NCBI GenBank assembly: GCA_963573305.1
Contig: OY754329.1
Coordinates: forward strand, 20,303,200-20,367,199
Origin: Pyrrhosoma nymphula
Lineage: Eukaryota > Arthropoda > Insecta > Odonata > Coenagrionidae
Direction of reading: 5' to 3'
Length of the DNA stretch: 64,000 bases
The notes under the pieces are model-generated. The model was not told the DNA's origin. It saw only the letters and a program-made list of their open reading frames with translations, and made no database searches. Below are positions 22,600-34,493 of this stretch, in pieces (the stretch's first letter is position 1; each line of letters starts with the position of its first letter). The position numbers and the translations under genes were made by a program.

Positions 22600-23105
22600 G
22601 TGACTTTGCGATGAGAAAGCACGCGGTGAGCTCACGAGGGCGCTAAATCTAGCGCGAAAATACGCTTAAAACGTTGTTTTCCACGAACAAGCTCATGCTA
22701 GCAAATACCGTGAAAAATCAAAGCGCTGCCACCAACAGCTTGCATGACTCTCGGCGCGGCCGAATGCGCAAACAATGCGAGGGGACGCGCACTAGATGCT
22801 CAACTGCCCCGCGATAGCCTCCTGCAGCCCTGCCAAGTTCAGTGCGCTTTCATTGTTTTTTTGTTTAATTTTTTGAAGTCGTTCTAATAGTGGCGTTAGT
22901 GAGGATTCTAAGGTACATTGTCACTTTGTTTACGAATGGCGGCTTGTGAGGATTTCCGATTGTTGGTATAGAAAAATATTGATTGCTCGACTAAAAATAG
23001 GTAAAAGATCGTGACTTGCCCCTGGATGCTCCACAGGGTATTCCGCAACGGTGAGAAAGAACAAAATTTTAGGTGTGAAGGACAGAAACTTGTTAAGGCT
23101 AATGT
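22600..23105 (+). promoter_or_regulatory. CpG-richer block with a possible first-exon donor
   Basis: 22610-22840 is unusually CpG-rich for the window. 22936 opens MAACEDFRLL and soon stops, and GTAAGT at 23104 is a good donor. Part of the block (AGGGGACGCGC...TCAACTG...GCCTCCTGCA at 22776-22830) recurs at 24245-24293, which argues for repeat origin. A promoter is only a possibility. Confidence 0.2.
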
Positions 23106-23666
23106 AAGTACTCTCCTGTATTCTTCACGTTACCGTGTAGCAAGTCATGGTCGATGATGATGATTACCTGTGATTTATCCATTGCAGACCTCTTATTATT
23201 TTGTCAGATTTTGGTTTATATTCTATATGTCATATAAATTTCATTGATGTGGTCATTTGAAGTATGTATTACCGAAATTAAGTACTCGTGACTTACGTTC
23301 ATTACCCATACCGACGCTGATGATTTTGTTTTGTAGTCGTGATCTTTCTAACATTTCGTTGTTTATAGTTTATTTACTAGACATTTTATGCTTTTAGGCT
23401 GATAGTCTATTGACAACTTGATAGGCTATGGAAGGGGTTCTCTGTGATTATATTGATATCAGATTTAGTTAACATTATCATCTGACGGATAAAACCATTA
23501 GTTGCTTCCTAACTAGCCATAATTTCTCTCAGTTTTAAATGAAAAAAACAGCAAATCTACGCTTGATTAAATTGGTTTCGTCTGATCCAGGTCTCACTGA
23601 TGACAGTGGCGCCGCGATTGGCAGCTTCAAAAAGGGTATCACGCCGAAGTTGGGAGTCTGCTATCC

Positions 23667-24214
23667 TTAAGGAGGTTCCGTGGTTTTACTCAACTTAAGA
23701 GAATTGGATGAAACTTGCAGAAAACATTAATTTGGTTGTCTTAAAGCTACCAGATTTTCTTCAGAATTATTTGCCGCAGATTTCTTAAGATATTTGAACG
23801 AGAAGTGGGCATAAAAATACACGGGTTGTTATGGGAACGCAGGGCTTTATTCATCAGAAAGAACCTATTCTAATTATTCAATGTACCTATAATAGTTGAT
23901 GTCATCGGTAGAAAAATGTATATGCAACCGATTTTTACTCCGAGCGCTTGAATAAATCCCACGCGCGCGTTGCAGATCGTGTGGAATTGGCACCAATTGG
24001 TAAGGTAATTGAACGTGGATGCATAACTTGCAAGATGCAGAAGAAAAGGCATAAGAACGTGTAATTTCATGCCCAATTCTCGATCAAATATCTTAAGAAA
24101 CCTGTGGTAAATAATTCTGAAAATTTTCAGGTAGCTTTGAAACAATATTATTAATACTTTCACGAAGTTTCATTGAATTCTCCTAAGTTGGGTGAACCCA
24201 CCGAACCTCCTTAC
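23667..24214. mobile_element. TTAA-type foldback family D (copy 1)
   Basis: Ends TTAAGGAGGTTCCGTGG and ACCGAACCTCCTTAC (TTAA mutated on the right). Arms are complementary over much of their length (CAGAATTATTTGCCGCAG, GTTATGGGAACGCAGG). A second copy lies at 61067-61602. Confidence 0.8.
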
Positions 24215-24678
24215 ATTCTAGTATCCATGGCGGAAACAACGCTAGGGGACGCGCGCTAGAAGCTCAACTGTCCGGCGAAAGCCTCCTGCATCTCCTTCCA
24301 GCGCTAGAATCATCGCGTTCACGGAGTGGTGAGGATCGCGCTTCTTTTGTCTTTCCCCTCCCCCCTCTCTGCCGTTCCCCTCCCCACGACCAGCCATCCA
24401 CCCACGCCTCGGTCTCCATGGAGCTCTGTGTGCAGCGTCGCCGTCGCTCCTTGAATTATAAATGGGCGGATGACCGGGCATAGGTGTACACAGCGAACCC
24501 CAGCGACACCCCTATCTCTCCCACCCTTTACCCCCAAACACTCGAGTATTTTTGGAATAAAAAAGTAAAGGGTTTGAAGGAAAGAAAGAAGATGCTGTTA
24601 GGTGGTGGGCGGGACTCTTCTCCTTTCTTATTTTTACAAGACCTTACATTCTGTTTTGTTTTTATTTCTTTAGGCGTC

Positions 24679-25876
24679 GTGCATAAATTACGTTACCGTT
24701 TTCGGTGATTTTTTACCCCCCCCCTTACCTTCGTTGACAACCGTAGTATTCCCCCCCCCCCCCGACATGTAACGTTTTCTCTCTACAAATGGTACTTTCA
24801 ATTAAAAAATATTTGCTCAATAATTGAGTGAGTTTATTTTTAGGTACAGGTTGAAATAAGACGAATAAAGTAGTCGAACTAGATATAATAGAACTATCTA
24901 ATCTCAATTGGAACAAGTATTATTCATTTTTAAATTCTAAAAATCAACCATGAATTACGGCTCAAGGTGCTGTGCTCATCTACTTCCTTCTCTCCCCTCC
25001 CCACATTTCTGACTGCTGCCTTGAAAAGTGTTGTCACGAGGTCGCTATTTAACCTGCGAGAAGGTTAAAGTACAAGCAATTTGATAGTATGTAGACTTGC
25101 AACATTGTAGAGGCAATGGTTCAGTTACATTGAGTTAAAGTAAGAGCTTGGGGTGTAAGAAACACAGCGCGCCCTTCCGCATGTTACACTCTGTAGTATT
25201 GTCGACGCGATGTTGACGAGAGAGAAACGTAAACAGGCATATTGTAACAACTACGTTACTTAGAGTAAATCCCTCCTCCCCCTCGTTAGAGGCCATTCAA
25301 GTATTACGTTAGACGTTTTTGTGGGTGGGGGGTTGGGATAATCTTACATTATCTTATAAAGGGGGGCAGGGGGTCTGGAACCAATTTACGTAAGATTTTT
25401 GCCCGTCTTGAAACGTTGAAAATTTTTTTCGAATGAAATTTAGCAGTCACAAGGATCATCCGCTCGTTAGTGGCGTATTTACCGTAATCTGACCGCTACA
25501 CCAATGCTCCTATTCTGTCGCTTGACTAGCTAGCTACATTACCTCCATGCTCTATGAATGTGGTACTCCAACACTGCATAATTATATGATATACAGTGCT
25601 CAAAACTGTACGATGGCTTCTATGGAAAGATAAAACTGCAGAAAGCGAGCATTTAAACGAAGAGTAGATACAAATATCTAACGTCTTACGTAAGACTGAG
25701 AGGGAGGAGGGTGGGGGTTGGGAAAATCTTATATTGTCTTAAATTGGGGGGGGGAGGGAGGGGGGTAAAAAATGGTATAAATCGTCTTAAGTAATACTTG
25801 AACGGCCCTTTATCCGCCGTAGGTGTTTAGACGACCCCATCCTCTCCCCCCTAATTTGGTAAAGTAGTTTATGTAC
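24679..25876. mobile_element. TIR element family G (copy 1) with nested MITE
   Basis: TIR GTGCATAAATTACGTTACC at the left and its complement (AGTAGTTTATGTAC) at the right. The interior matches 53641-54312 for about 600 bases (GGTTGAAATAAGACGAATAA, TATAATAGAACTATCTAATC). The copy is longer because of the insertion at 25289-25809. Superfamily not determined; no clear target duplication. Confidence 0.75.
25289..25809. mobile_element. Harbinger-like MITE nested in element G1
   Basis: 521 bases with TIRs GAGGCCATTCAAGTATTACG and AGGGCCGTTCAAGTATTAC (right end, complement). TTA is repeated at 25286-25288 and 25810-25812. The empty site in the other G copy reads CTCGTTACCCGCCG. A 3-bp TTA duplication with GGCC-NTTC ends points to PIF/Harbinger; that naming is inference. 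Confidence 0.7.
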
Positions 25877-26862
25877 GACCTCCCTTACCTCCTCTCATGT
25901 GGCCTACACATTCACACACGTACGGTCACACAAACACAGACGCTGGGCCATAAGGTTCTCGTCTCAATTTGGAGGAGAGGTTCCCTCCTACGCGTAACCT
26001 CCCTACATTCTCCTCCTTGGAGACGCAAGACACTCTCAGGAGATAAGGAGCCGAGAGAGAGATAGAAAGGGAGGCACGCTTCTTTTGTTTTTCCTTGTTT
26101 TTTTTATTCGTGCTCCGGTCTCTTTATTCCGTTTTGTCTTCATTTTATTTTTCGTTTTTATTTTCCGGTCCCCTGCATGTTTTTGTTTTTCTCATTTCTT
26201 TTTTCATTCCCCCGGTGTGCGGGGTTGGTTATCTTTAATTCACAACCCTTGAAAAAAAATACCCTCCTGAAAGAAAAAACAACTCCCCTCCCTCCGACAA
26301 CAGTCATATCTCCCTCCCGCTTAAAAGAAAAAACCTCCTCTTGGAATCATATTTTTATTTATGTACATAATATATATATACATTATTCTCCTCGCCCGTT
26401 CGCATTTCACTCTCGGAAGTGGCTGTGGATTATATTTATAAGGTGAGGATCTCAAAAGAAATGCTCGGTTGAAAACAAATGAAAATTTTTATAAAGGGTA
26501 ATTGTATGAATACTGGCAGCAGAAAAGAAAATAGCCAGTGCTATAAAGGGCGTTAATTTACGGGAAATTTTCCAATGAATTAAAATCCCCCAAAACAGGA
26601 AAAAATTGACACTTTTTTGTTTTTGAATAAAAAAGAGGAGGTGGATAAAAGCAGAATCAAGTCCAAGTTCCGAGATGAGTTATCTTTCGTGGGACTTGCG
26701 TTCTCTTTCCCCTTTCACGTCTGTCTTCTGAGCCGCTTTCATCTTCTAGATTGTCTTCGCCTCATCATGTCTTCTTAGCATTCCTTCTCTTCCCTCTCCC
26801 GCTCTTCCATTCAAATTTTCCCTCCATTATTCTATTCACCGAGAAATTGTTTTATAATGCGG
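25877..26862. other. Low-complexity pyrimidine-rich stretch
   Basis: T/C-rich tracts (26060-26350) and a short TA run near 26370. No gene evidence. Confidence 0.5.
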
Positions 26863-27427
26863 TTAAGGTGGTTCCGCCACGACTGTGTGAGTCAAAACAA
26901 AAACTAAATTCCACATTTTTGATATTTTGTCAAAAAAATCATGCTTTCACTGATGCAATGCGTTACCTATAGAAACCCAAAAGTAAGGTACAAAATATGC
27001 AGATTATTCCACGAATGTATTTTAAATGAGCACTTTTTTCCAGCCATAGAAGCCGACTGCAGCGTCATTTCCTACGAATTACCGCATTTTGACTTCAGTT
27101 ACGACATTAGTTCTTCAATAACTAGAAAAATAAGGTGGTAAGATGCCTATATTACATTTTTATTCAATTTCTCTGGATTATTTCCTTCTTATAAATAGTT
27201 TGCCACGAAAATGGCATTTGTATTTTATCGAAAAAAAAACTATTTTTCCCCGTGTTTCTCTCATTCCCCCATTAAACACCATGTACTTTCAAGTTCAATT
27301 AGAGAGAAATATAGCGTGGAAAGGTATTATTTTGTTGTTCATATCAGATAGAGGACAACATTTTCTACAAGTAGATAGAATATGAATTGAATGACATTTA
27401 AGTCATTTTACGGTGGAACCACCTTAA
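26863..27427 (+). mobile_element. TTAA-type MITE family C (copy 2)
   Basis: TTAA at 26863-26866 and 27424-27427. TIRs GGTGGTTCCGCC / GGTGGAACCACC. 565 bases, complete and close to C3. Confidence 0.9.
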
Positions 27428-27502
27428 CTCATCTGTCCATCCACTTCGCCATTTTTCTTTAAAACTCTTTTAATATTAAATTTAACCACATCTGTAATTG
27501 AT

Positions 27503-27650
27503 GAGTTGTTCTCGGGTTTCCCACCGGGTTAGGCTCTCCATGATCGCCGACGTTTCGGCAGAAGACTTTCCTGCCATTATCTAGGCTCTGGATGAGCCTA
27601 GATAATGGCAGAGATGGGGAGCCTAACCCAGTGGGAAATCCAAGATGAGC
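27503..27650. repeat. Asymmetric foldback: PLE module with and without its ribozyme-like core
   Basis: The left arm (minus strand) carries the module ending GGTGGGAAACCCGAG with the CTGCCGAAACGTCGG core at about 27546-27575. The right arm (GATAATGGCAGAGATGGG) has the same flanks, but the roughly 28 bases holding the loop, the GAAAC and stem I are missing. Confidence 0.65.
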
Positions 27651-27771
27651 TTATCAGTACCATTCACCGGGAAAGCCTGAAATCATACATCACATCTGAA
27701 GTTACTTCGCGGAACTGCGTTATGAAAACAGACTTAAAAACGTGTGCATGTTTATTGCGAAAAGTTTGCGA

Positions 27772-27806
27772 CACGTGTTTCAACACTAAGGCGTCATCCT
27801 CAGCCA
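27772..27806 (-). ncRNA. Hammerhead-like motif (single)
   Basis: The minus strand reads CTGAGGATGACGC, CTTA loop, GTGTTGAAACACGTGTC. The core strands are present; stem II needs G-U pairs. Confidence 0.4.
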
Positions 27807-28017
27807 TAGGTGGGGTTAATTTGTTAAGTATTGTGTCGTTTATATTTATTAATTTATTGATTTTAAATTTTTATCTAGAACTGGATCATTCCTTACGTTA
27901 TAATTGAATTTGTCTTTATCCATTTTATCATGTAGTAGCAAGATGTGTAGTACTGCTGTTACATCCAACATTTGATGAGCAGTACCAACTCATTGAGCAG
28001 TCCGAATCTTTTAATGA

Positions 28018-28525
28018 AATAATTTCTCGCTTTGTATGCACAATCCATACTTTTTTATTTTTACCGACCATGGTTTCGACATACATTGTCATTTTCAAGG
28101 TTGGAGTAATTTTCAAGGACCTTGAGTATGACATTGTACGTGGAAAACCATGAATATACATATGGATCTAAATATTCGGCACCACTGTAGGGGCAGCAGT
28201 GTTGCCTAGCTTTCCGCAAAAGATAGGTCGCGCTGCAAACGGCATGGTTCCGATTCTTTGTGTCAAAAATGGCCTGTTTAATTGGGAGGTCAATTCCGGT
28301 ACCATTATTTCCAGTATCTCCATTTGAATCACGGCCTTTCCTTATTAGAACCACCTTCTCTAGAGTGGCGGCGCTACAATCTGCTTGGTCCTGATTTTTC
28401 GGAGCACGCGGAATGTTTTGGCAACACCCAATGGGGGCAAGTTTAGGATCCATATGTATATTCATGGTGGAAACCATGGTCGGTAAGAATACAAAAGTGT
28501 GGAATGTACAAAGCGAGAAATGATT
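28018..28525. repeat. Inverted repeat around hAT MITE E1, hammerhead-like left arm
   Basis: 28018-28075 (TTTCTCGCTTTGTATGCAC, ACCGACCATGG) is complementary to 28467-28525. The left arm continues (minus strand) into TTGAAAATGACA...TGTCGAAACCATGG, a decayed motif. The hAT MITE sits between the arms. Confidence 0.55.
28149..28466 (+). mobile_element. hAT-like MITE family E (copy 1)
   Basis: TIR CATGAATATACATATGGATC at both ends, inverted. Flanks GTGGAAAAC (28140-28148) and GTGGAAAC (28467-28474) are an 8-bp duplication with one A added. This copy holds the unfilled TTAA target at 28278-28281. Confidence 0.85.
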
Positions 28526-31500
28526 TCACGTGCCGCGTTTCCACAAATTTAAGCCTGAAACTGAAACTTATGTGCGAATCTTTCAAATTGAGAACGCAGA
28601 AGGTATTCATAATCGTATGTGGCTGCTCGGTAGGAAATCCTCTGCCCTAGACTTGGCTCATTATGAAGAAAGTGTCTCGTGCCATCAAGCTTTCTTCTTC
28701 CACTCAGAAGCGATTGACACTGTCATAAGACGGAGACGACGCTTCGCGGAGGGATGCGAAAAGCGTCGAAAAGCTGCGGAAACCTGAGACGCGACGTCAG
28801 AAATCCTCTAAAAATGTCATCTTCCCTCACGGCTGAGAGTAGCCCAGGAAGGTCAGATTTCAATAGTAACGCATTCAACTAATGCAATCTTGTATTCATA
28901 AGTATAGAATTTCGCACTTTTTAAGTGGATCTATTTAATGCTTCCCAATTTCGACTTATAATAAAAAAAAGTAAATTTACATATAATCCATTATATCTCC
29001 GGATTTTTTAAAATAAAAATAATATTTATCACTTCATTTAAACTTAATCACTATGCAAATTAAGAAGCAACTAGTCGACCCGTGCGAAAAATTCGCACTG
29101 TATCCTCCTCAAATCTCACTTAATTGAAGTTCATGCACACCGTATAGTTAGTACCGTGTACTTAGTGCGTCATTGATGTAGGTGTGGGTTGAAGTAAGGA
29201 ATAGATGTGTGTTTAAATTTTAGATAATATATTTTTTGAAACATAAGGTTAAGGTATTTACAAATTTACTGCATATTTACATGTTCACAGACTGGGATTT
29301 CAAAAAACCGTTTTTTTCAATTGTAATTTTTCGAAAAACAACTGAAATGTGAGTAATTCGTATATTTTTCCGGTGTAGCGGTTAAGAAAAGCTTTAAAAT
29401 GATGCCTCATTTATGAAAATTGATGAAGTATTAAGGAAGTTATGGCGTACCGATAAAAAAAAGCCCTTGAGAAATAATATATATGATGATAATGGGAAGT
29501 TTGCGGTAGCTTGAAGAGATATACCTTAGAAGCACATTACACCATACGCCGGCAGTCCGAACACATTAAATTGAATACTACTGTTTAAATGTTAATGACA
29601 GTTTGCATAAAATAGAGCGCGACCATGCATATTACATACGGATAAAAAACAAAATAAACTAAATGTTCAGATCCATCTAGTTCCATAAAATTATATTACA
29701 AAACGTTGGCTGTAGTGCAATGTTTCCCCAGGTTTTGCAGCGCTTTCTGATTTCGAAAGTGTGGCCGGCCACGCTTTAAGTAGGCCCAGGGGGTCGATTA
29801 TCAAAGTTCCGTGGTAATTATCGTACACAGAAATAGTAAAATGTGATATTATTTCATATAGTATCGCGTACTAAAGAGTCACTCGATATTTTCCGATTAA
29901 TGATTATCGCAATTGGACAAAATTTGACGTCTAGAGAATGCTGAATAGAGTAAACCATAATATTAATATTTTTGCATGCGATAAATATAATGGCATTTCA
30001 AGAATAGGCCCCCAGAAATCGCTTCTTAGATGTTACTGTAAGGAAAATGTTCCGCAGCCTTATCTCGCAACGTTTGAATGCATTACATATTTATCCAGCG
30101 TGCATACTATTGATGAACCATGATTTAGATCCATCTATATCTCCTACGATTTCACGTATGTGCCATCATCTCGTTTTAAAGTACATTTCCAGTTCATATC
30201 CTGATTTTAGCCAATATTTATTTAAATGTTTCCCTCCTCTAGGAAAAATCTGAAGTTCATTGAAGGCCATTTTTGTCTGAAATTGTTTATTTTGTACCCA
30301 TTATTTTGAGGTAATTTATGTATTTAAATTTTTTTGCATAAATTATTGCAGTCCTGCTAATATTTTGACATGAAAGTATTTTATATTAGGCCCATTTCTT
30401 CAGTGTCATTTCCATTTTAATCAGCTCGGATTTAAATTTCCTTGACTATCCTCAGTTCATGCGTTCTTGAGTTAGAATGTGCCATTTGGAATTAATTTAT
30501 CTGCGGGTCTTTTGGGGCTCATAATGCCGCTTCCAGCCGTGAATGAGCAGGGTCTGAATGCATAAGGTTTAATTATTTCAGCCCTCTTTAATGTACACGT
30601 GGGCTATCTCTACTTAATGAGGTGAGCACATTTTTTTTTGGCATCGCACTCGTGATGTGTCACTTTAATTGTATAATTAAATGATGCTCTGCAAAGAAAT
30701 TGTGCGGTTTCGTGCTCACCCGTATTCCCGAGTCCTCATTAACTTTCTCTCTCCTTTCGGTGCATTACATCTACTCGTAAGGGGAGTTTTTTTCCTCGAG
30801 ATATTTGGGGCAGTGGGAAATTTTGCGGGAATTGTATATTCTAGATAGTTATTTTGGTTATTTAATTACATAAATAAAAGTTTTATTTATGTATATAGTT
30901 GAACGTAATTTAAATTTGGATCAACTGTACGACATATGCTCTTACCACCATTTTGGGAAGGCCTGGATTTGCAACATTTTATTGAGAGAAGCTTTATGCA
31001 TTTTCCATTTTTACATAAATTATAACTATATTATCGCAATAGTTTTAGGAGTGAGACTTCTTACCGTGGCGTACATATATTCCAATGTGGGAATACGTAT
31101 GACGCCATAATGCTCTAGAAATGCGTTGCGGAAACTTACGTCCCGCTAAATTGACGCAGATTTTTGCATAATATCTTCGTGTGAATAAGTTCGTCAGCCA
31201 TTTTCCGATTCACGTGCTGTAAGTGCTGAATTCAAAGGGTGCATTGCATTGGTTTTGAAATAAGCTTCCGTTAAGAGTCAATTCATGAGAAAATACATAG
31301 TTCAGTGAATCAGAAACGGGGCGTGTTTTTTACTAGGCCTAGCTTAGCGTCTTCGTTGCGATGGAGTTTATAGCGTTTACTCTTTGTTGCATATTCTTAA
31401 AAAGACGCAGTTTTATTTAGATTAAAGCATCCTAATAATGTCACAAATTAGTTATGTTAGAGATAGAAAATATTTCCTTGTGAGTTTGTGCAAACTTTGA

Positions 31501-32207
31501 CGAAGAATCTGAATCCCGTAACGAAAGGTGACGATGTAAGAAAATGTTTTTCTGCATTTTTGATGCCATAGTGTCACCTGATGATGCAGATAATCAATTG
31601 AGTATTTCAATCTCCAGAGTATTTTTCGATATGAAATATGGTTTAGAAACAAACTACTATGTCAAATGGGAAACAGCCATCAACATTTTCTCTTTTGCGT
31701 CTTCTAATATATATTAATATGTTCTTAGAATGGGTGGTCCAAACTTGCGCACAGAACATTATTAATTTTTCCCAATCCGCCTCCCTTGATTTACATGTCA
31801 TGTCCCTTCCATATGATTCTTATTACTTCCACCAAGTGAACACTTGGTACTAACGATAACGAACAATACTGCATTGCGCTAGTTTCTATGGAGTTTCTGG
31901 AAGATTCTCCTAGTGCTAGCATCATTTGCGTTACATTTATCTTACAAATGTTTAGTAAAAAGCTTATTTACTTTTGTCGTCTTCATAAATTACAACTTCC
32001 GTTATATTAAAGAGTTAAAGAAATAAATGGCAAATGATTGCTGATCTTATTTTTAGCTTTAGCCCTAGGAATTAATTTACTATTTGATTGGGTTTAGTTT
32101 AATTTTTAATTTTGTTTAGGACAACTACCTACTTATAGTATGAAACGAATCTTAAGAATAATTGAGCTGTTTTAGGGCATTCCTATGCATGATGTCGATT
32201 GGTGATT
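28526..32207. other. Long unassigned stretch
   Basis: AT-rich, no repeat family shared with the rest of the window and no supported exon. CACCTGATGATGCAG at 31565 is a partial hammerhead-like 5' strand without its GAAAC. Confidence 0.45.
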
Positions 32208-32244
32208 AAAGTTTCACCAGTCATCCTGCTGGCGTCTTCAGGTC
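32208..32244 (-). ncRNA. Hammerhead-like motif (single)
   Basis: The minus strand reads CC, CTGAAGAC, GCCAG-loop-CTGGT, GAAACTTT. Same variant as at 768-808, without a clear foldback partner. Confidence 0.5.
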
Positions 32245-32264
32245 TGAAGTCCTGATGCATATTT

Positions 32265-33007
32265 CTGGTCCGTTTCATATAGCTGTGCTTGAGTCGCGGG
32301 AATTGCTCTGAGAGGGGGGGGGATGTCTTCACTAAACGGAAAGAGAGATGTAGGGGGGTAAGGTCGTTTGTTAGGGGTGGGTGAGGTTTTGAGACAAGGC
32401 TAAGGGATGGGGGGGGGGGGAGGACGGAGAAAGGGGGAGGTAGTGTCCTTTAGCAGTATTTCTAGATATGCACCGTCTTCGGTATGCATTTTTATACTCA
32501 ACCAAAATCCTCTCTCCTCACCTTCCCTACCGTCCCCACTCCTTTCCTCGTCTAGAATCCAGACTCTATATTATCATCCAACCATTTACATGCACATGAC
32601 TATGCCACAGTGTGGTGAAACGTACGTCGTGCCAGCGAAATAAAGTACAGTGGAACCGCATTAATATGAGTATGACCTGTTGTGAGACCCCCTCAGTGAA
32701 GTGAGTGAAGTGGGCAGGAGGCATAATTTATTGGGGATAAATTATGCCTTCAGCCCACAATAGAAGGATAATGATACTGAGGACCCTAAAGGTTGGGAAG
32801 AGATAGAGGGTCATTTTGATCCGTGTTTTTTTAAAGTTTTATTGAAGTTGACAACTCTGTCCTCTCTCGTGAGGAGCTGACGGATGACACAATTCTACTT
32901 GCGGTGCACAATGACAGAGTAGAATTGGTTTCCCGCATTTATTCTTTGAAGTTACTTTTACAGGCACTTGTACAGATTGTATCCGTCCTCCCGGTTTTAG
33001 TTCCTTG
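32265..33007. other. G-rich low complexity and unassigned DNA
   Basis: G-runs at 32310-32440. Nothing else recognised. Confidence 0.45.
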
Positions 33008-33228
33008 GGTACTTAAATAAAACTGCAGTAATTGTACTGTCCACTTAAATTTTAATTTAAATATTACACTACACGTGTTTCGACGTTTCTTAGGGCGTCA
33101 TGATCAGGTCTGACCTGATGGGTGGACCTGATGATGACGCCCTAAGAAACATCGAAACACGTGTAGTGTAATATTTACATTAAAATTTAAGTGGAAAGTA
33201 CCATTACTGCAGTTTTATTTAAGTACTA
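33008..33228. repeat. Foldback with paired hammerhead-like motifs
   Basis: The arms are about 100 bases each (TTAAATAAAACTGCAGTAAT, ACACTACACGTGTTTCGA and complements). Plus copy: CTGATGATGACGCCC...CATCGAAACACGTG. The minus copy has a better stem (TGACG...CGTCGAAAC). Confidence 0.7.
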
Positions 33229-34461
33229 TAATGCTGTTCCACCATATAACGCCAGAGACTGTCGACGTTCCTTGGGTGTTTGATGATCTCAATGGCTTCC
33301 CGGATCAATCTAGGTTAGTAACGGCCTTCTCTGCACAGAATCCTCGGATTCTCGAAGTACACCTTGTGGCCAGGTTCCGACCAAACGTGTTCCTAGACGG
33401 CGGAGAGTCGGAACTGTTTCTTCTCGGTCGCTCGTTCATCTTCTCGTACTCTGAACCTGCACTCAAGAATTCGTAATGTTTACTTTCAGTTATTATTTTC
33501 ATGTTCATTTTATCTTTTCACCCGTTCCCGTAGTAATCGATCGACCTCCAAGCCCACTATCAAGCCCGTGCTATCGAACTCTGCAATTTATAGAGCAAAT
33601 ATAGAGCTTCAGAGTCTCTTGTTGACTTCGGAGATATGAGATGGAGAGTAAGAAGATGGAAGCGTCAATATTCACCCGAGTTTCCCATCGCAGCTGGAAA
33701 AAAATATTTCTTAGGTCTTCTCCCTGAGCCGTTACATCCTCTGGATGTCATGTTTCAGTCAGGTAGCTGCTGCTGCAAGGCGATGATTTTGCTGAAGCAG
33801 TCATCCATTGCTGTGATTTGAAAAGCCATAAATTAGGCAGTTATAGTAATTTCTCGGATTATAAACTGCATACATTCAGTGAATTTCGGGAGGACATTTT
33901 TATGTCTGCATTTGGTCTGAGCTGTACTCTCTAAGAAAGGCTCCTGAGATCCAAAAAAAATCCCTAAGATCACTATTGGGTCATAGAGTAGTTAAAGTGT
34001 ATTCGATAATTTTCTGAAAGACTTTTTTCTGTGACACCTATTCAGATGGATTAGAAACAAAAGAAAACTTACTTGGTACCTACGTTTAATAAGCTCGTTT
34101 TTTTCAATCGCTATTTTGTACAGTATGCGAAGCAAAGCGGAAATCCTATTCGATCTGCGGAAATCAAAAACTCATTAAAATTTAATGTATTCATTGATTT
34201 ACCGTAATTCTGATTTCGTTTGCCAACATGGAATATAAGGTATTTCTCCAATAGTACAATTATTCCCCTGGTGCACTTCCCTTCCGATTTTAAAGCGTTT
34301 ATAAATTTTTTAATCTGAAGTATTGTCGTTGCCTCAAGATAATCTGCCCATAGCTAACTCGGTGGCCCAAAGGTAACCCGGCAAAATATAACGGACATCA
34401 GAGAATGTTTTGATGTTTGTCATGACAGTATGTTTTAAAAGTTTCTTCTTATCTTTCGCAG
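33229..34461. other. Unassigned DNA before exon 2
   Basis: No exon or shared repeat seen until the pyrimidine tract of the 34461 acceptor. Confidence 0.45.
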
Positions 34462-34493
34462 GCTACTTCCAAGTACTGTGATGACGGCCACAT
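34462..34493 (+). CDS. Probable 32-nt exon 2 of the signal-peptide gene
   Basis: A strong acceptor (long pyrimidine tract ending TTTCGCAG at 34461) and a strong donor (GTGAGT from 34494) bracket 32 nt. Entered in phase 0, as required after exon 1 at 4359, it reads ATSKYCDDGH plus two bases of the next codon, with no stop. Joined to exon 1, a hydrophobic leader would be followed at once by a polar, cysteine-containing mature start, which fits signal cleavage near the junction. The exon would leave in phase 2. I found no convincing exon 3 before the end of the window, so the following intron would exceed 29 kb or the exon is missed. The linkage over 30 kb is inference; the splice sites are seen directly. 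Confidence 0.45.

Noticed and set aside
22936..22965. MAACEDFRLL start as a first exon
   Set aside because: Stops after ten to eleven codons unless a weak GTATAG donor is used; part of the surrounding block recurs at 24245, suggesting a repeat.
26941..27141. A 62-66 residue ORF (CVTYRNPKVRYKICRLFHEC...) repeated at 10778-10966, 26941-27141 and 49963-50151
   Set aside because: It lies wholly inside MITE C copies and is lost in C4. Similarity follows from the shared repeat. No third-position bias was seen and no protein family is recognised.
31565..31610. CACCTGATGATGCAG as another ribozyme-like motif
   Set aside because: The GAAAC strand and a pairing stem II are absent.
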